The notes beneath the pieces are model-generated. The model did not search any database. It saw only the letters and a list, made by a program, of their open reading frames with translations, and was not told the DNA's origin. From assembly GCA_008330645.1 (NCBI GenBank), contig VLTN01000016.1:248001-312000 (forward strand): a stretch of 64,000 nucleotides of DNA, given 5' to 3'. Within the stretch, counting starts at the first letter, position 1, and each line of letters opens with the position of its first letter. Shown piece after piece: positions 9,978 to 18,787 of the stretch. Position numbers and translations under genes: made by a program. The DNA is from Cafeteria roenbergensis (Eukaryota > Sar > Bigyra > Bicosoecida > Cafeteriaceae).

Positions 9978-12900
9978 ATGGCGCAAGGCCCAGCACCGAC
10001 GCACCCGGGGCTGCAGCAGCAATCGCTCGGCCAGCCGGGGTGGACTCACGCGCCGAGCCGGCCTGCGTGGGACACGTCCACCTCCTGCTCAGCAGAGGGC
10101 GCGCAGGCCACGCCCTTCGGCCACGCCAGCGTTGCGCAAGGCCTGGGCGAGTCGGCTGTCGGCGACCCGCGAGTGTCCTCCGCAGTTCGGTCGTCCGGGG
10201 CGCCCGGTGGGAGCCGTGGGGCGTGGGGAGGCCTCCCTTCCAGTCGAATCGCTGGGGGCGCCGCGGCTGGGGCATTCCGTTCCGCGCCAGCTCCCGCGGC
10301 GTTCGGCAAGCCCGGCTCGAGGCCAGCAACCGATGCGCAAGACGAGGGCTCCGCCGCGCCGCTGTCGCTCGAGGCCCTCGATGCAGACGTGCCGCTCGGC
10401 GCGCGCATGGGCCACGCGGGCGCCCCTGAGGCAGCGCAAGGGCGCGCAGATGCATCGCCTCGCTCGCGAGCCGCTGGCCAGCCTGCCGCTGGCCACGAGG
10501 ACAGCGAGAGCGCCGCCGCCGCCGCCGCAAGCCTCGAAGATGCGGGCGACGACGATGAGGACACAACGGTGGTGTCCGCGGCGCAGCTGGCCCTCATCGC
10601 GGAGCGGGTCCGTCGCCTCGAGGAGTCGCTGGGCCAGGAGCGGGCGAGGGGCTTGGCGAGCGACGCCGAGCTTGCGCACGCCCGCGCCACCCTCGACGAC
10701 ATGGCGCGGCGCACGGAGGCCGCGGAGGCGGCCGCCTTTGAGCGCGGTCGGGCGTCCGCTGCAAGGGAGCAGCACAGAGCTGCTTCCGGAGGCTCTGAAG
10801 CGGGCGGCGCCTATCGCACCAGCGACGGCGGTGACGGCAGGGCGCGCGCTGCTGGCACGCACGACGGCGGGGACCGCCGCCGCGAGCCCGAAGGGCACCG
10901 CTCTTGGCGCGGCGGCGGCGGCGGAGGAGGAGGAGGGGGAGGAGGAGGTGGAGGCGGGGCCGCTGGCGTCGGACCCCGGCCTGGCGCAGAGTCGCCCCCG
11001 CACGCACGGGACACCGTGAGCAGCAGGAGTCGGTCGGCCGGGCGGCGAGCGCCCGAACAGCAGGCGGCGGCGCGTGGCACAGCGCACCGCGGCGTCGCGC
11101 CCGGGAGCTCAGCCCACGGCCAGCGCGCAGCTGCTGGCAGGCCAGCTGGTGCCTCCTCCTCCTCCTCCTCCTCCGGGCGGGTGGTGCCCCCCTCACCGCA
11201 GCAGAGCGACCCGTCGGGGGGCAGGGCTGCCGCCCTTCTGTCCGTTGCGGCCGCCTCGCAGGGCGCCGCGGAGCGGATGGCGGAGAGCCTGGCCAGCGCC
11301 AAGGCTGCCCTTCGAGCGCGGGACGAGGCCCTTGTGCGGCAGCACTCGCTCACCAGCCGCCTTCTGCACCGGCTTGAGGCGGTGACGGCGGACCTGGGAG
11401 CGGCGGCGGTAGCGGCGGACGCGGCCAGGCAGCGGGGAGAGGCCACCGCGGCGGACGAGCTGGCCGAGGCGACGGCCAGGGCGGAGGCGGCGGAGGCTGA
11501 CTCGGCGGCCGCGCACCGGGCCCTGAAGCGCGCCGAGGCGGCCGCGGATGCGGCCGCCACCGAGATCGCCAAGGGCCGGCAGCGCGAAGCCGAGATGATG
11601 GCGCGACTCGACGCCACGGCTCGCGCTGCCGCCAACCTCCGAAGCCAGACGCTCGGCGGCCAGGGGCCGGTGAAGGAGCTACGGGCGGCGCTGCGGCGCG
11701 CGCGCAAGGCAGAGGAGGACCGGGACGCGGCGGTCGCGCGGGCGGAGCGGGCGGAGCGCGCCGAGGCGGATCTCAAGGGCCGGATTGCTGTTGCGCAGCG
11801 GAGGGCCGCCAAGGAGGAGCAGCGGCGGGCCGCGGCGGAGGCTGCGTCGGCTTCGAGCCAGAGAGCGGCGGAGCGCCTGCCGCGGGTGCTGGCTTCTCTC
11901 AAGCGGGCCAGGGCCGAGCTGGAGGCCGCGAGGCAAGAGGCGGCCTGCACCGGGGAGGTGCGGCAGCAGCACCAGCGCCTCGCAGCTCAGCTCGAAGACG
12001 CCCACGCACAGCGCACGGAGGCGGAGACGGCTCTGGCGGAGGCAGTGGGAGCCCTGCTGGCCACGCGGGTTAGGCTGGCGGAGGAGGCGCAGCGGGCCCG
12101 CGAGGCCGAGAGCGCGGCAGAGACGCAGGGGAGGGGCATGCGGGGCCTGGAGGAGCTCGTGGCCTCGCTCAAGGAGACAGCGGCCGGCCTGCAGGGCCGG
12201 CTCAGCGGCATGGCGGCGCACGCCGCGGCCATGGAGGGATCGCCCTCTCGGTCCGGAAAGCTGAGGGGGAGGGGGGCGTCGGCGGGGCGTGCCGGCCGCA
12301 GCAGGGCGTCGACGCCTTCCGGCACGCCGGGGCGCAGCAGGGGCGGCAGAGGGGGCGCGCCGGGCCCCGGAAACGGCTCGCACCCTGGCCCGGTCGGCCC
12401 GGCCGCCTCTCCCGCCCCGGCCTGGGACGCATCCGCCCGCTTCGACGCCGCAGGGTCGCCCGAGCCGCTGCGGCCGTCGGCGCTGGCCACGCCGCACGGC
12501 GGGCCGGCGCCCACTGCTCCGCTGCCCGGGTCCGCCTCGGCAGCTGCGCGCCTGTGGGGCGGCGCCGGGGCCGACGCGCCCCCCGCGAGCGAAGCCTGGC
12601 ACAGAGCTGCAGCGGATCGCGTTCCCGCGCAAGCCAGGCGCGCAGCGCCCCAAGGGCTGGCTGGCGGCGAGTGGCAGGGGCAGAGCCCACCGCCAGGGGC
12701 CCACGCCGCGGCCGGGGCAAGGACGTCCCCGTGGCCGGCTGGCGACCCCGCCATGGTGGCCCCCTCCCCTGCGCCCGCCTACCCGGGTCCAGGCAGCGGG
12801 GGCCGGCGAGGCGACAAGGCCGCCCAGCACCTCCTCCCTCACGGGTGGCCGACCGCCTCTGCGGAGTTTTCGTCGGGAACGGCTTTCTCGCCGGACAGCG

Positions 12901-15900
12901 CGGCGCTTGGCCAGCCGCCCGCCTCCCCTGCACCGCCCACGCCCGTTCCGGGCCAGCCCTTGCCGGCCGGCACGTGGCAGAGCAAAGAGGGGTCCCCGCT
13001 CCGTCGGCAGCGAGAGCCAAGCCACAGGGCTTCTCCGGCTGCGGGGCCCAGCGGCGGCAGCCGCCAAGCCGCGGTATCGTCCAGCGACGTGGAGGCGGTG
13101 GAGTGGCTCGAGCAGCGGCTGGCTGCCCAGGAGGCCGCCGTCCAGGCCATGGAGCAGCGAGCCAGCCAGCTCGTCCACGCGATCCAGCGCAGCCAGTCCC
13201 CTGAGCCCAGGGAGGGGTCGTTGCGCGAGGAGGCGGCGGAAGAGGAGGATGGGAGAGGGGAGGGGGCGCCTCGCCTCCGGGCATCGCCCCCTGCCAACCG
13301 CTGGCCGCAAGCCGACGTCCCCGCTGCGATCGGCTCGCCAGCAACAGCCGCTGGCAAGCCGCACCCGGACCCGCCTCAAGCGGAAGCCGGCTCGGCGGCG
13401 CCATTTGCGCCCTCCGCCGGCGCCCTCCCTGCCCAGCCCACCCCGGGCCCAGTGTCCGCGCTCCCGCCGGCTTCTCAGCGCGTGGAGCGCGCGCCTGTTG
13501 CAGGCCCGCCCTCCCGGGCAGGGCGGTTCGCCGTGGACAGCACGCTGGGAGCACCAGGGGGCTGCGACCCTGAAGCGACGGAGCGAGCGGGAGCCAAGAT
13601 GACCGCCGCAGAGGACGCACCAGCGCCCAACTGGGGCGGAGCGGCTCCCGCGTGCGCGGCGGCGACAGGCGGTCCTAGCCAGAGCCCGCCGGCAGCCCCG
13701 GGCGCCACAGGCACCGGACACGCACCGACGTCAGCAGGCACAGCTTCTCCCCCAAGGGATACGCCTCGCGCCCGGCCAGCGGCCGACGCGTCCCTCGCTG
13801 GCTCGACTGCTAGTGCAGCGGCGGCCCCACCGCCCGCAACGCCTCCCCGGCCCCAGGCGAATGGCGGAGCGTCGTCGGCAGTCGCCTCCAGAATCGCTGC
13901 TGGCGGCGTCGCCCACGGCTCTCCAGCAGCGGGCAGGCGAGGCACTCCGGGGCGGGCGTCCCAGCTGCTTGCGGCCCTGCACCGGGCATCCCTCACCCCC
14001 AAGCCCGCCCCACCTCCGCCGCAGCTCCCCGACGCCGCGACGCAGGCAGGAGGCCCCGCACTGGAGCGCCAGCCCCCGGCAGAGCAGGCCCTGGTCCCAG
14101 CAGCAGGGTCTGGTGATGGCACAGCAGCGACGACGTCGCCGGGACGCGCGGGGCTTGCAACCGCCCCGCAGTCTCCCCCCGGCCGCGTTCCCGGCGGGAC
14201 AAGCCCTGCTAGCGGCACCCTCACCAGTGGCGGTGTCACTGCAGCACCGCGCGCCGATGGTGGCGGCCGCTGGCACCGGGCATCCGCTCCCGAGTCGATG
14301 ACGTCCAGCGGGTCCGACGACTCTGGCACGTCCTGGCGAGGCTCTCGCTCGCCGCCGCTGGGCGCCCGGCGACACGCTGGGGCGGGCGGGCCCTCGCCAT
14401 TCAGCCACGACGACGTCCTTGCCTCTCCGACCAGCGCCCAGCGCCCTGCGCGCGACGAGCAGCTGCCTGTGGCCGCGGCGAGGCTCGCAGCCGCCTCGCT
14501 CCCCTCGGACGTGCAGCGGACAGGCAGAGGTCTCGCCCCATCCTTCCCGGGATCCTTCCCTCAGGCGGCAGACGTGGCTGCGATGCCCCCCCCCGTTTCA
14601 AATGTGGGGGCGTCGGGACTGGGAGGCGGCTTGGAGCAAGGCCGCCCTCAAGACGACGGGGGCTCCCGGGCTGCCACTGGCGGGCAGTGGGCGGCACGAA
14701 ACTACGACGGCCCCCTCCCGGCCACCGGTGGGGGGAGCAGCGGAGGGGGGGGCGCAGCCGGGGGCGTTGGGGCGTTTGACGACGACGGCGAGCTCGACGT
14801 CGGGGACGGTGCAGAGGCCGGCAGCGGGGCCGCTGGCTCGGGACGATCCGCAGCGCCGCGAACATGGGGCGGCGCCTCAGCGGGCGCCAGTGGCGGAGCT
14901 GGGACTCCAGACGTGCCAGCAGACTCCGTCGCCGGCAGGTTCGGCCCCGCTGCGACAGTGTCCCGCGGCAACTCCAGCGGCGGGGTGGGCGGCAGCGCCG
15001 ACGCCACCGCGCCCCGCATGGCAGAGGGGGTCGCTGCGGGAGCGCTGCGGGGCTCCTCGCCCCGCGAGGGGACAGGGCTGATGCAATCCCCTCCGCGGGA
15101 GGAGCGGTGGGCGGCGGGCGGCACTGCCCACGCAAGCGAGAGCCCTGCCGCGGCGTGGCCTCCCCGGACGCGAATCCTCAACAGGCAGCAGTTGCTCCAG
15201 CAGCAGCAGCAGCAGCTGCAGCAACAACAACAACCGCCGGCGCTGCAGGGTGGCGTCGACCCCGCTGGCACCCGCGCGCTCAGAACCGGGGGTGACATGC
15301 ACCAAGGTGCGAACAACAGGCCTGGGAGGCCAGCCAGCCCAGTGGGCGCACAGGCCTGGGTAGTTTCCCCATCGCGCGGTGCGACGTCGCTTTCAGCTTC
15401 GTCGCCACGCTCCGGTCACGCTCCGACGGCATACCTGGCCGCCGCTGAGGCGCTGCACGCAGGGGCACGCAGACCTGCCGATGCCGCAGCGGCCAGGGGC
15501 GCGGCGGGGAGCAGCCACGAGGCCGCGGATGCGGGCTCTGGCCAGGAGGCAGCGGCAGCCGCTGCCGCCGCTCGTGGTCAGGGAGCAGAAGGAAGGGGCG
15601 ACCCTCCCGGCGACGTGACCGCCCCGGTGGAGGAGGCCTGCTTAGGACAGCTGGCTGCGCCTGGGTCGGGGCCGGCCACTGTCCTGCCGCCGGGCCAGGC
15701 CGGAGCGGGGTCTGGCTTCGACGGTGGGCGCCGGAGGGCGGGACTCGAGGGCGGCGTGGGCGGCACCGCGGCTCAGAGGTCGTGGTCGCAGGTACCATGG
15801 CCGGCTGCGAGTGCGTCGGGCGGCAGCGGGGACGACAGCGCAGCCGCTGCGGAGTCGCCTCCTTGGCGCGGAGGGCATGGCCGCCCGTCGTCGAGTGAGG

Positions 15901-17786
15901 CTGTGAATGCGGACGGCGGGCGTGGGGTCGGCGCGCACCACGCTGCGGCACAACCCGCTGCCGAAGCAGCCGCCGCTGCTGCCACCCACACAACAGGAGA
16001 TGGTGGTGGTGGTGGTGGTGGAGGAGGCGGTGGCGAGGACAGCGACGACGAGCAGCCGGACGAGGGCATGGCGGCCGCTGCAGCTGCCGCGGGAACTGGG
16101 GCTTCCGCGTCGGCGGGCGCAACCGGGCTCAGCTCCGTCAGGGCACGCGGATCCGACGGCCGGGAGGACGACAGCGACTTGGACCCGGCAGGGGCGGTCG
16201 AGGGCGACCAGGACAGTGACCGCGACGACTACGAAACGGACGGGAGCAGCATTCCAAGCCGCAGAGCAGCCGCACGCTGGGGCGCCGCCGCACCGGCGCC
16301 AGCCCCGCGATCACTGCCCTCCGGCCCGCCGATGGACACGCAAGGGCCTCAGCCAAGGCCTCTGCAGCCAGCCGCAAACGCGGCTCGCGTGTCGACGCAG
16401 CAGGCAGCTGCTCCTCCATCGGCCTCAAGGCCCCACCCAGACCCGCGGTGGCCAGCATCCGACGCGGATCAGGCTGTGGCTGGCGCTGGAGCGCGCCCCC
16501 CTGCAGCAGCTGCGGGCGGCGTTCGGCGCAGCCCCTTTGCTGCAGCCACGCGCCATGCCCAGCACCAGGCCGGTGCTCCCGGTCCCCGGTGGCACGCGGA
16601 GTCGCGGGGTGGCGAGAGCGCGCCGGCGGGGAGCCGCGGGGGCGCAGCGGGCGACTGGCTCGCCCCTGCGCTGGCAGGCGGGCGAGTGGGCGCGCTGCAG
16701 CTTCCCGACGGGAGCATCAGCAGCCCCATGCTCGTCGGCAGCGCGGCAGCGTCGCCGACCACTGCGGCAGAGCGCGCCGCTGCCCTGCAGGAGGCTGTCA
16801 GGTCCGCTGCTCTCTCGGCACGGCTCAGCGGCGCACGAGACAGCGGCGGCAGAGAGGGCGCGCTCTGTGAGCCCGGGACATCGGCGGAGGCTGCTGGCGG
16901 CCCCGTGGGCGATGGAATCCAAAGCCCCCTCTCGCAAGGCCATAGCTTCTCCAGCCGCGGTGTCGGCCCAGCTGGCAGTCCCGGCGGCCCGGGCATCGCC
17001 TCCGGCGCATCTGGCGCTGCTGGAACCCGTCAAGGCGCCGGCTCCCCCGGTCACCTTTGGATGCCGGACCGTCTGGCGGCCGCTCCGCGTCGGGGGGGTA
17101 GCGGCAGCGCCATCGGCGGCGAGGCCGGCGGCGGCGTGCCCGCAGGGGATGAACAGGCCGCAGCCTGGCGCCCCGACCCGAGGGGGGGCGGCCGTGCTGG
17201 CGGTGCCGCAGCCGAGCTACAGGGGTGGCCTCCTGGCCAGCCGTCGTCTCGAGCGACGGCAGGGTCTGGCTTGCCCGGCGCGGCGGGCATGCTCCCGGCG
17301 AGGAGGGAGGTCACTAGCAGCGGCGATGCGGCGGCTCCAGCTGCCGCCGCCGCGGCTGCGGCCGGAGCAGCCTCGCCCTCCGCCTCTCCCGGCCGGCAGC
17401 CTCCCCGCAGCCCCATCAGCTCGGGAGACGCCGCACCGGGAAGCCCTGCTCGTGACTCCGAAGCGTTCGCGTCGCTTGATCAGGCCCATCGCTGGCGGGA
17501 GCCGCGAAGCATGTCAGGCGCTGGGACGCAGCGCCGTCCTGCGACCGGCGACGCGCAGCAGCCAGGCGCGCAGTCGGGGCCCGCTCACGGGGCACCGCGC
17601 CCTCAGGCCGCGGGGCGCGGTGCTCCCAGCCCCTCCGACCCCGGGCAGTGGTCCCCTGGGGCCAGCGAGCATGGGGGAATCGACTGGGACGACGTGGACT
17701 CGGAACACCACAGTCTCGGCTTCGATCGGGGGGACCACGGGGGAGGCGATGTCGCCCTTGGGGGCGAAGGTGCGCGACAGCTCTGA
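9978..17786 (+). CDS. Giant coiled-coil and low-complexity protein, 2602 residues
   Basis: Begins at the ATG at 9978 (MAQGPAPTHPG) and stays open for 7.8 kb to a TGA at 17784-17786, far longer than the other frames. Residues about 190-760 form a long heptad-rich coiled coil (for example LALIAERVRRLEESLGQERA, and AEEAQRAREAESAAETQGRG), interrupted by a glycine run near 10910-10960. A second short coiled segment sits near 13085-13200 (VEAVEWLEQRLAAQEAAVQ). Everything else is Pro/Ala/Gly/Ser-rich, with a glutamine run near 15195-15240 and another glycine run near 16000-16030. No enzymatic domain is visible. Its architecture fits a cytoskeletal or centrosomal scaffold, which is inference. The frame also stays open upstream to 8961, but that part lies antisense to LRR exons and is excluded. 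Confidence 0.75.
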   Translation: MAQGPAPTHPGLQQQSLGQPGWTHAPSRPAWDTSTSCSAEGAQATPFGHASVAQGLGESAVGDPRVSSAVRSSGAPGGSRGAWGGLPSSRIAGGAAAGAFRSAPAPAAFGKPGSRPATDAQDEGSAAPLSLEALDADVPLGARMGHAGAPEAAQGRADASPRSRAAGQPAAGHEDSESAAAAAASLEDAGDDDEDTTVVSAAQLALIAERVRRLEESLGQERARGLASDAELAHARATLDDMARRTEAAEAAAFERGRASAAREQHRAASGGSEAGGAYRTSDGGDGRARAAGTHDGGDRRREPEGHRSWRGGGGGGGGGGGGGGGGAAGVGPRPGAESPPHARDTVSSRSRSAGRRAPEQQAAARGTAHRGVAPGSSAHGQRAAAGRPAGASSSSSSSGRVVPPSPQQSDPSGGRAAALLSVAAASQGAAERMAESLASAKAALRARDEALVRQHSLTSRLLHRLEAVTADLGAAAVAADAARQRGEATAADELAEATARAEAAEADSAAAHRALKRAEAAADAAATEIAKGRQREAEMMARLDATARAAANLRSQTLGGQGPVKELRAALRRARKAEEDRDAAVARAERAERAEADLKGRIAVAQRRAAKEEQRRAAAEAASASSQRAAERLPRVLASLKRARAELEAARQEAACTGEVRQQHQRLAAQLEDAHAQRTEAETALAEAVGALLATRVRLAEEAQRAREAESAAETQGRGMRGLEELVASLKETAAGLQGRLSGMAAHAAAMEGSPSRSGKLRGRGASAGRAGRSRASTPSGTPGRSRGGRGGAPGPGNGSHPGPVGPAASPAPAWDASARFDAAGSPEPLRPSALATPHGGPAPTAPLPGSASAAARLWGGAGADAPPASEAWHRAAADRVPAQARRAAPQGLAGGEWQGQSPPPGAHAAAGARTSPWPAGDPAMVAPSPAPAYPGPGSGGRRGDKAAQHLLPHGWPTASAEFSSGTAFSPDSAALGQPPASPAPPTPVPGQPLPAGTWQSKEGSPLRRQREPSHRASPAAGPSGGSRQAAVSSSDVEAVEWLEQRLAAQEAAVQAMEQRASQLVHAIQRSQSPEPREGSLREEAAEEEDGRGEGAPRLRASPPANRWPQADVPAAIGSPATAAGKPHPDPPQAEAGSAAPFAPSAGALPAQPTPGPVSALPPASQRVERAPVAGPPSRAGRFAVDSTLGAPGGCDPEATERAGAKMTAAEDAPAPNWGGAAPACAAATGGPSQSPPAAPGATGTGHAPTSAGTASPPRDTPRARPAADASLAGSTASAAAAPPPATPPRPQANGGASSAVASRIAAGGVAHGSPAAGRRGTPGRASQLLAALHRASLTPKPAPPPPQLPDAATQAGGPALERQPPAEQALVPAAGSGDGTAATTSPGRAGLATAPQSPPGRVPGGTSPASGTLTSGGVTAAPRADGGGRWHRASAPESMTSSGSDDSGTSWRGSRSPPLGARRHAGAGGPSPFSHDDVLASPTSAQRPARDEQLPVAAARLAAASLPSDVQRTGRGLAPSFPGSFPQAADVAAMPPPVSNVGASGLGGGLEQGRPQDDGGSRAATGGQWAARNYDGPLPATGGGSSGGGGAAGGVGAFDDDGELDVGDGAEAGSGAAGSGRSAAPRTWGGASAGASGGAGTPDVPADSVAGRFGPAATVSRGNSSGGVGGSADATAPRMAEGVAAGALRGSSPREGTGLMQSPPREERWAAGGTAHASESPAAAWPPRTRILNRQQLLQQQQQQLQQQQQPPALQGGVDPAGTRALRTGGDMHQGANNRPGRPASPVGAQAWVVSPSRGATSLSASSPRSGHAPTAYLAAAEALHAGARRPADAAAARGAAGSSHEAADAGSGQEAAAAAAAARGQGAEGRGDPPGDVTAPVEEACLGQLAAPGSGPATVLPPGQAGAGSGFDGGRRRAGLEGGVGGTAAQRSWSQVPWPAASASGGSGDDSAAAAESPPWRGGHGRPSSSEAVNADGGRGVGAHHAAAQPAAEAAAAAATHTTGDGGGGGGGGGGGEDSDDEQPDEGMAAAAAAAGTGASASAGATGLSSVRARGSDGREDDSDLDPAGAVEGDQDSDRDDYETDGSSIPSRRAAARWGAAAPAPAPRSLPSGPPMDTQGPQPRPLQPAANAARVSTQQAAAPPSASRPHPDPRWPASDADQAVAGAGARPPAAAAGGVRRSPFAAATRHAQHQAGAPGPRWHAESRGGESAPAGSRGGAAGDWLAPALAGGRVGALQLPDGSISSPMLVGSAAASPTTAAERAAALQEAVRSAALSARLSGARDSGGREGALCEPGTSAEAAGGPVGDGIQSPLSQGHSFSSRGVGPAGSPGGPGIASGASGAAGTRQGAGSPGHLWMPDRLAAAPRRGGSGSAIGGEAGGGVPAGDEQAAAWRPDPRGGGRAGGAAAELQGWPPGQPSSRATAGSGLPGAAGMLPARREVTSSGDAAAPAAAAAAAAGAASPSASPGRQPPRSPISSGDAAPGSPARDSEAFASLDQAHRWREPRSMSGAGTQRRPATGDAQQPGAQSGPAHGAPRPQAAGRGAPSPSDPGQWSPGASEHGGIDWDDVDSEHHSLGFDRGDHGGGDVALGGEGARQL
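15193..15238 (+). repeat. CAG/CAA glutamine-coding microsatellite
   Basis: A run of CAG codons with a few CTG and CAA codons inside the giant coiled-coil gene, encoding mostly glutamine. Likely length-polymorphic. Confidence 0.8.
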
Positions 17787-18117
17787 GGCGGGAACCACGG
17801 CTTGGGGCTGCGCCGGTAGCAGGCGGGGGGGCCGCAGCTGCTCGGGGCCTCGCTGTCTCCATGTCGAAGGGGGGGGGGCGCTCTCGATTGCGTGGTTTTG
17901 TACGATTGCAGTCACGTGCATGAACGAGTGGTTTGCAGCTGCGGTGCTCGGCAGGCTTGCCGGCTGCGAGCAAATGCCTCCATCATTGCACGTGAAGGGG
18001 TGCTGCCCCTTCTCACACACACGAGCGTTCGAACCCACGAAAGCACGCACGGCGGCACGGCCAAGGTGGAAACCGCACGCCCCCATACTGGCCTGCCCCT
18101 CCCCTCGAAAACAGTTT
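17787..18117. other. Convergent 3' intergenic region
   Basis: About 330 bp between converging genes. It contains runs of eight G near 17870 and no open structure of interest. A GTTCGAACC string near 18026 looks like a tRNA B box, but no acceptor stem or A box fits around it. Confidence 0.4.
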
Positions 18118-18738
18118 TCACTCCTCTTCGCCCTCTGTGGCCAGCTTGGGCCTCTTGGCTGCACTGGTGGCGGCAGCAGCCGCGCCCTGCTTGCGAGCCT
18201 GCACGATCGGCTTCAAGTACCCCTCGCACTGGTCCTTGGCCTCTGCCAGGGCGAGAACAAGATTCGCGTAGTGCCCCGTGCTCGGCCCGGTGGACATGGG
18301 CCCGCCGTCGTGGGTCCCAGTCCAGGCAAACGAGTGGGGCGTGGTGTCCGCAGCTTCCGGAGCGTCTGTCGCGCTGTCCCTGGCCACCGCGATGCGATGC
18401 GTCGGCCGCCCGTCAAGCGCAAAGTCAATGGTCACGAGCGCCGCCGGGCCAGCCATTCCACCGGTGCCTCGAGTGCTGGCCGCGTGACTGCGACGGCAAC
18501 CCAGCGCCGGCACCAGCTCTGCTGTTGTGCGGATGACAACAGCGCCCACGTGAGCCCCGGCCTGGGCCACCGACTCCGGCAAAGGAAGTGCGAGCTCGAA
18601 CGCCTGTGCTGACGGGACGAGCCGCCAGGGGCTCGTCTGGGGCAACTTTGCCCACCCCCGCGCTCTCGGAGCAGAATGCAGAGCCCTGCACGCCGGCAAG
18701 CCCGCGCCGCAGCCGTGGGCATTCGGCAGGCGGCACAT
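18118..18738 (-). CDS. Unrecognised protein of about 206 residues
   Basis: The confident coding core is 18118-18603. It reads FELALPLPESVAQAGAHVG, then VVIRTTAELVPALG, LVTIDFALDGRPTHRIAVA, a THDGGPMSTG loop, and a helix GHYANLVLALAEAKDQCEG, and it ends in a basic stretch (AAKRPKL) followed by EGEEE. The basic stretch could serve as a nuclear localisation signal. I do not recognise the family. The start is uncertain: the ATG at 18738 keeps the frame open, while a good acceptor (CCCGTCAGCACAG) just before 18603 would instead make the core a later exon, though I find no GTGAG donor upstream. An ATG at 18804 would overlap the neighbouring plus-strand gene. Confidence 0.5.
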   Translation of the reverse strand: MCRLPNAHGCGAGLPACRALHSAPRARGWAKLPQTSPWRLVPSAQAFELALPLPESVAQAGAHVGAVVIRTTAELVPALGCRRSHAASTRGTGGMAGPAALVTIDFALDGRPTHRIAVARDSATDAPEAADTTPHSFAWTGTHDGGPMSTGPSTGHYANLVLALAEAKDQCEGYLKPIVQARKQGAAAAATSAAKRPKLATEGEEE

Positions 18739-18787
18739 CGGCGGTGCCTTTCCCTGTGAGCCTGCGCCGAGACCCGGGCGGCAGTGG

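Noticed and set aside
11679-13721. Long minus-strand open frame (about 680 codons)
   Set aside because: Arg/Pro/Leu-rich composition with no motif; antisense to the coiled-coil gene.
18020-18040. tRNA-like B box (GTTCGAACC)
   Set aside because: No pairing T stem, A box or acceptor stem around it on either strand.
15907-18612. Long plus-strand open frame (about 900 codons)
   Set aside because: It overlaps the giant gene in another frame, is rich in Arg and Pro as expected for an off-frame read of GC-rich coding DNA, and runs across the real stop.
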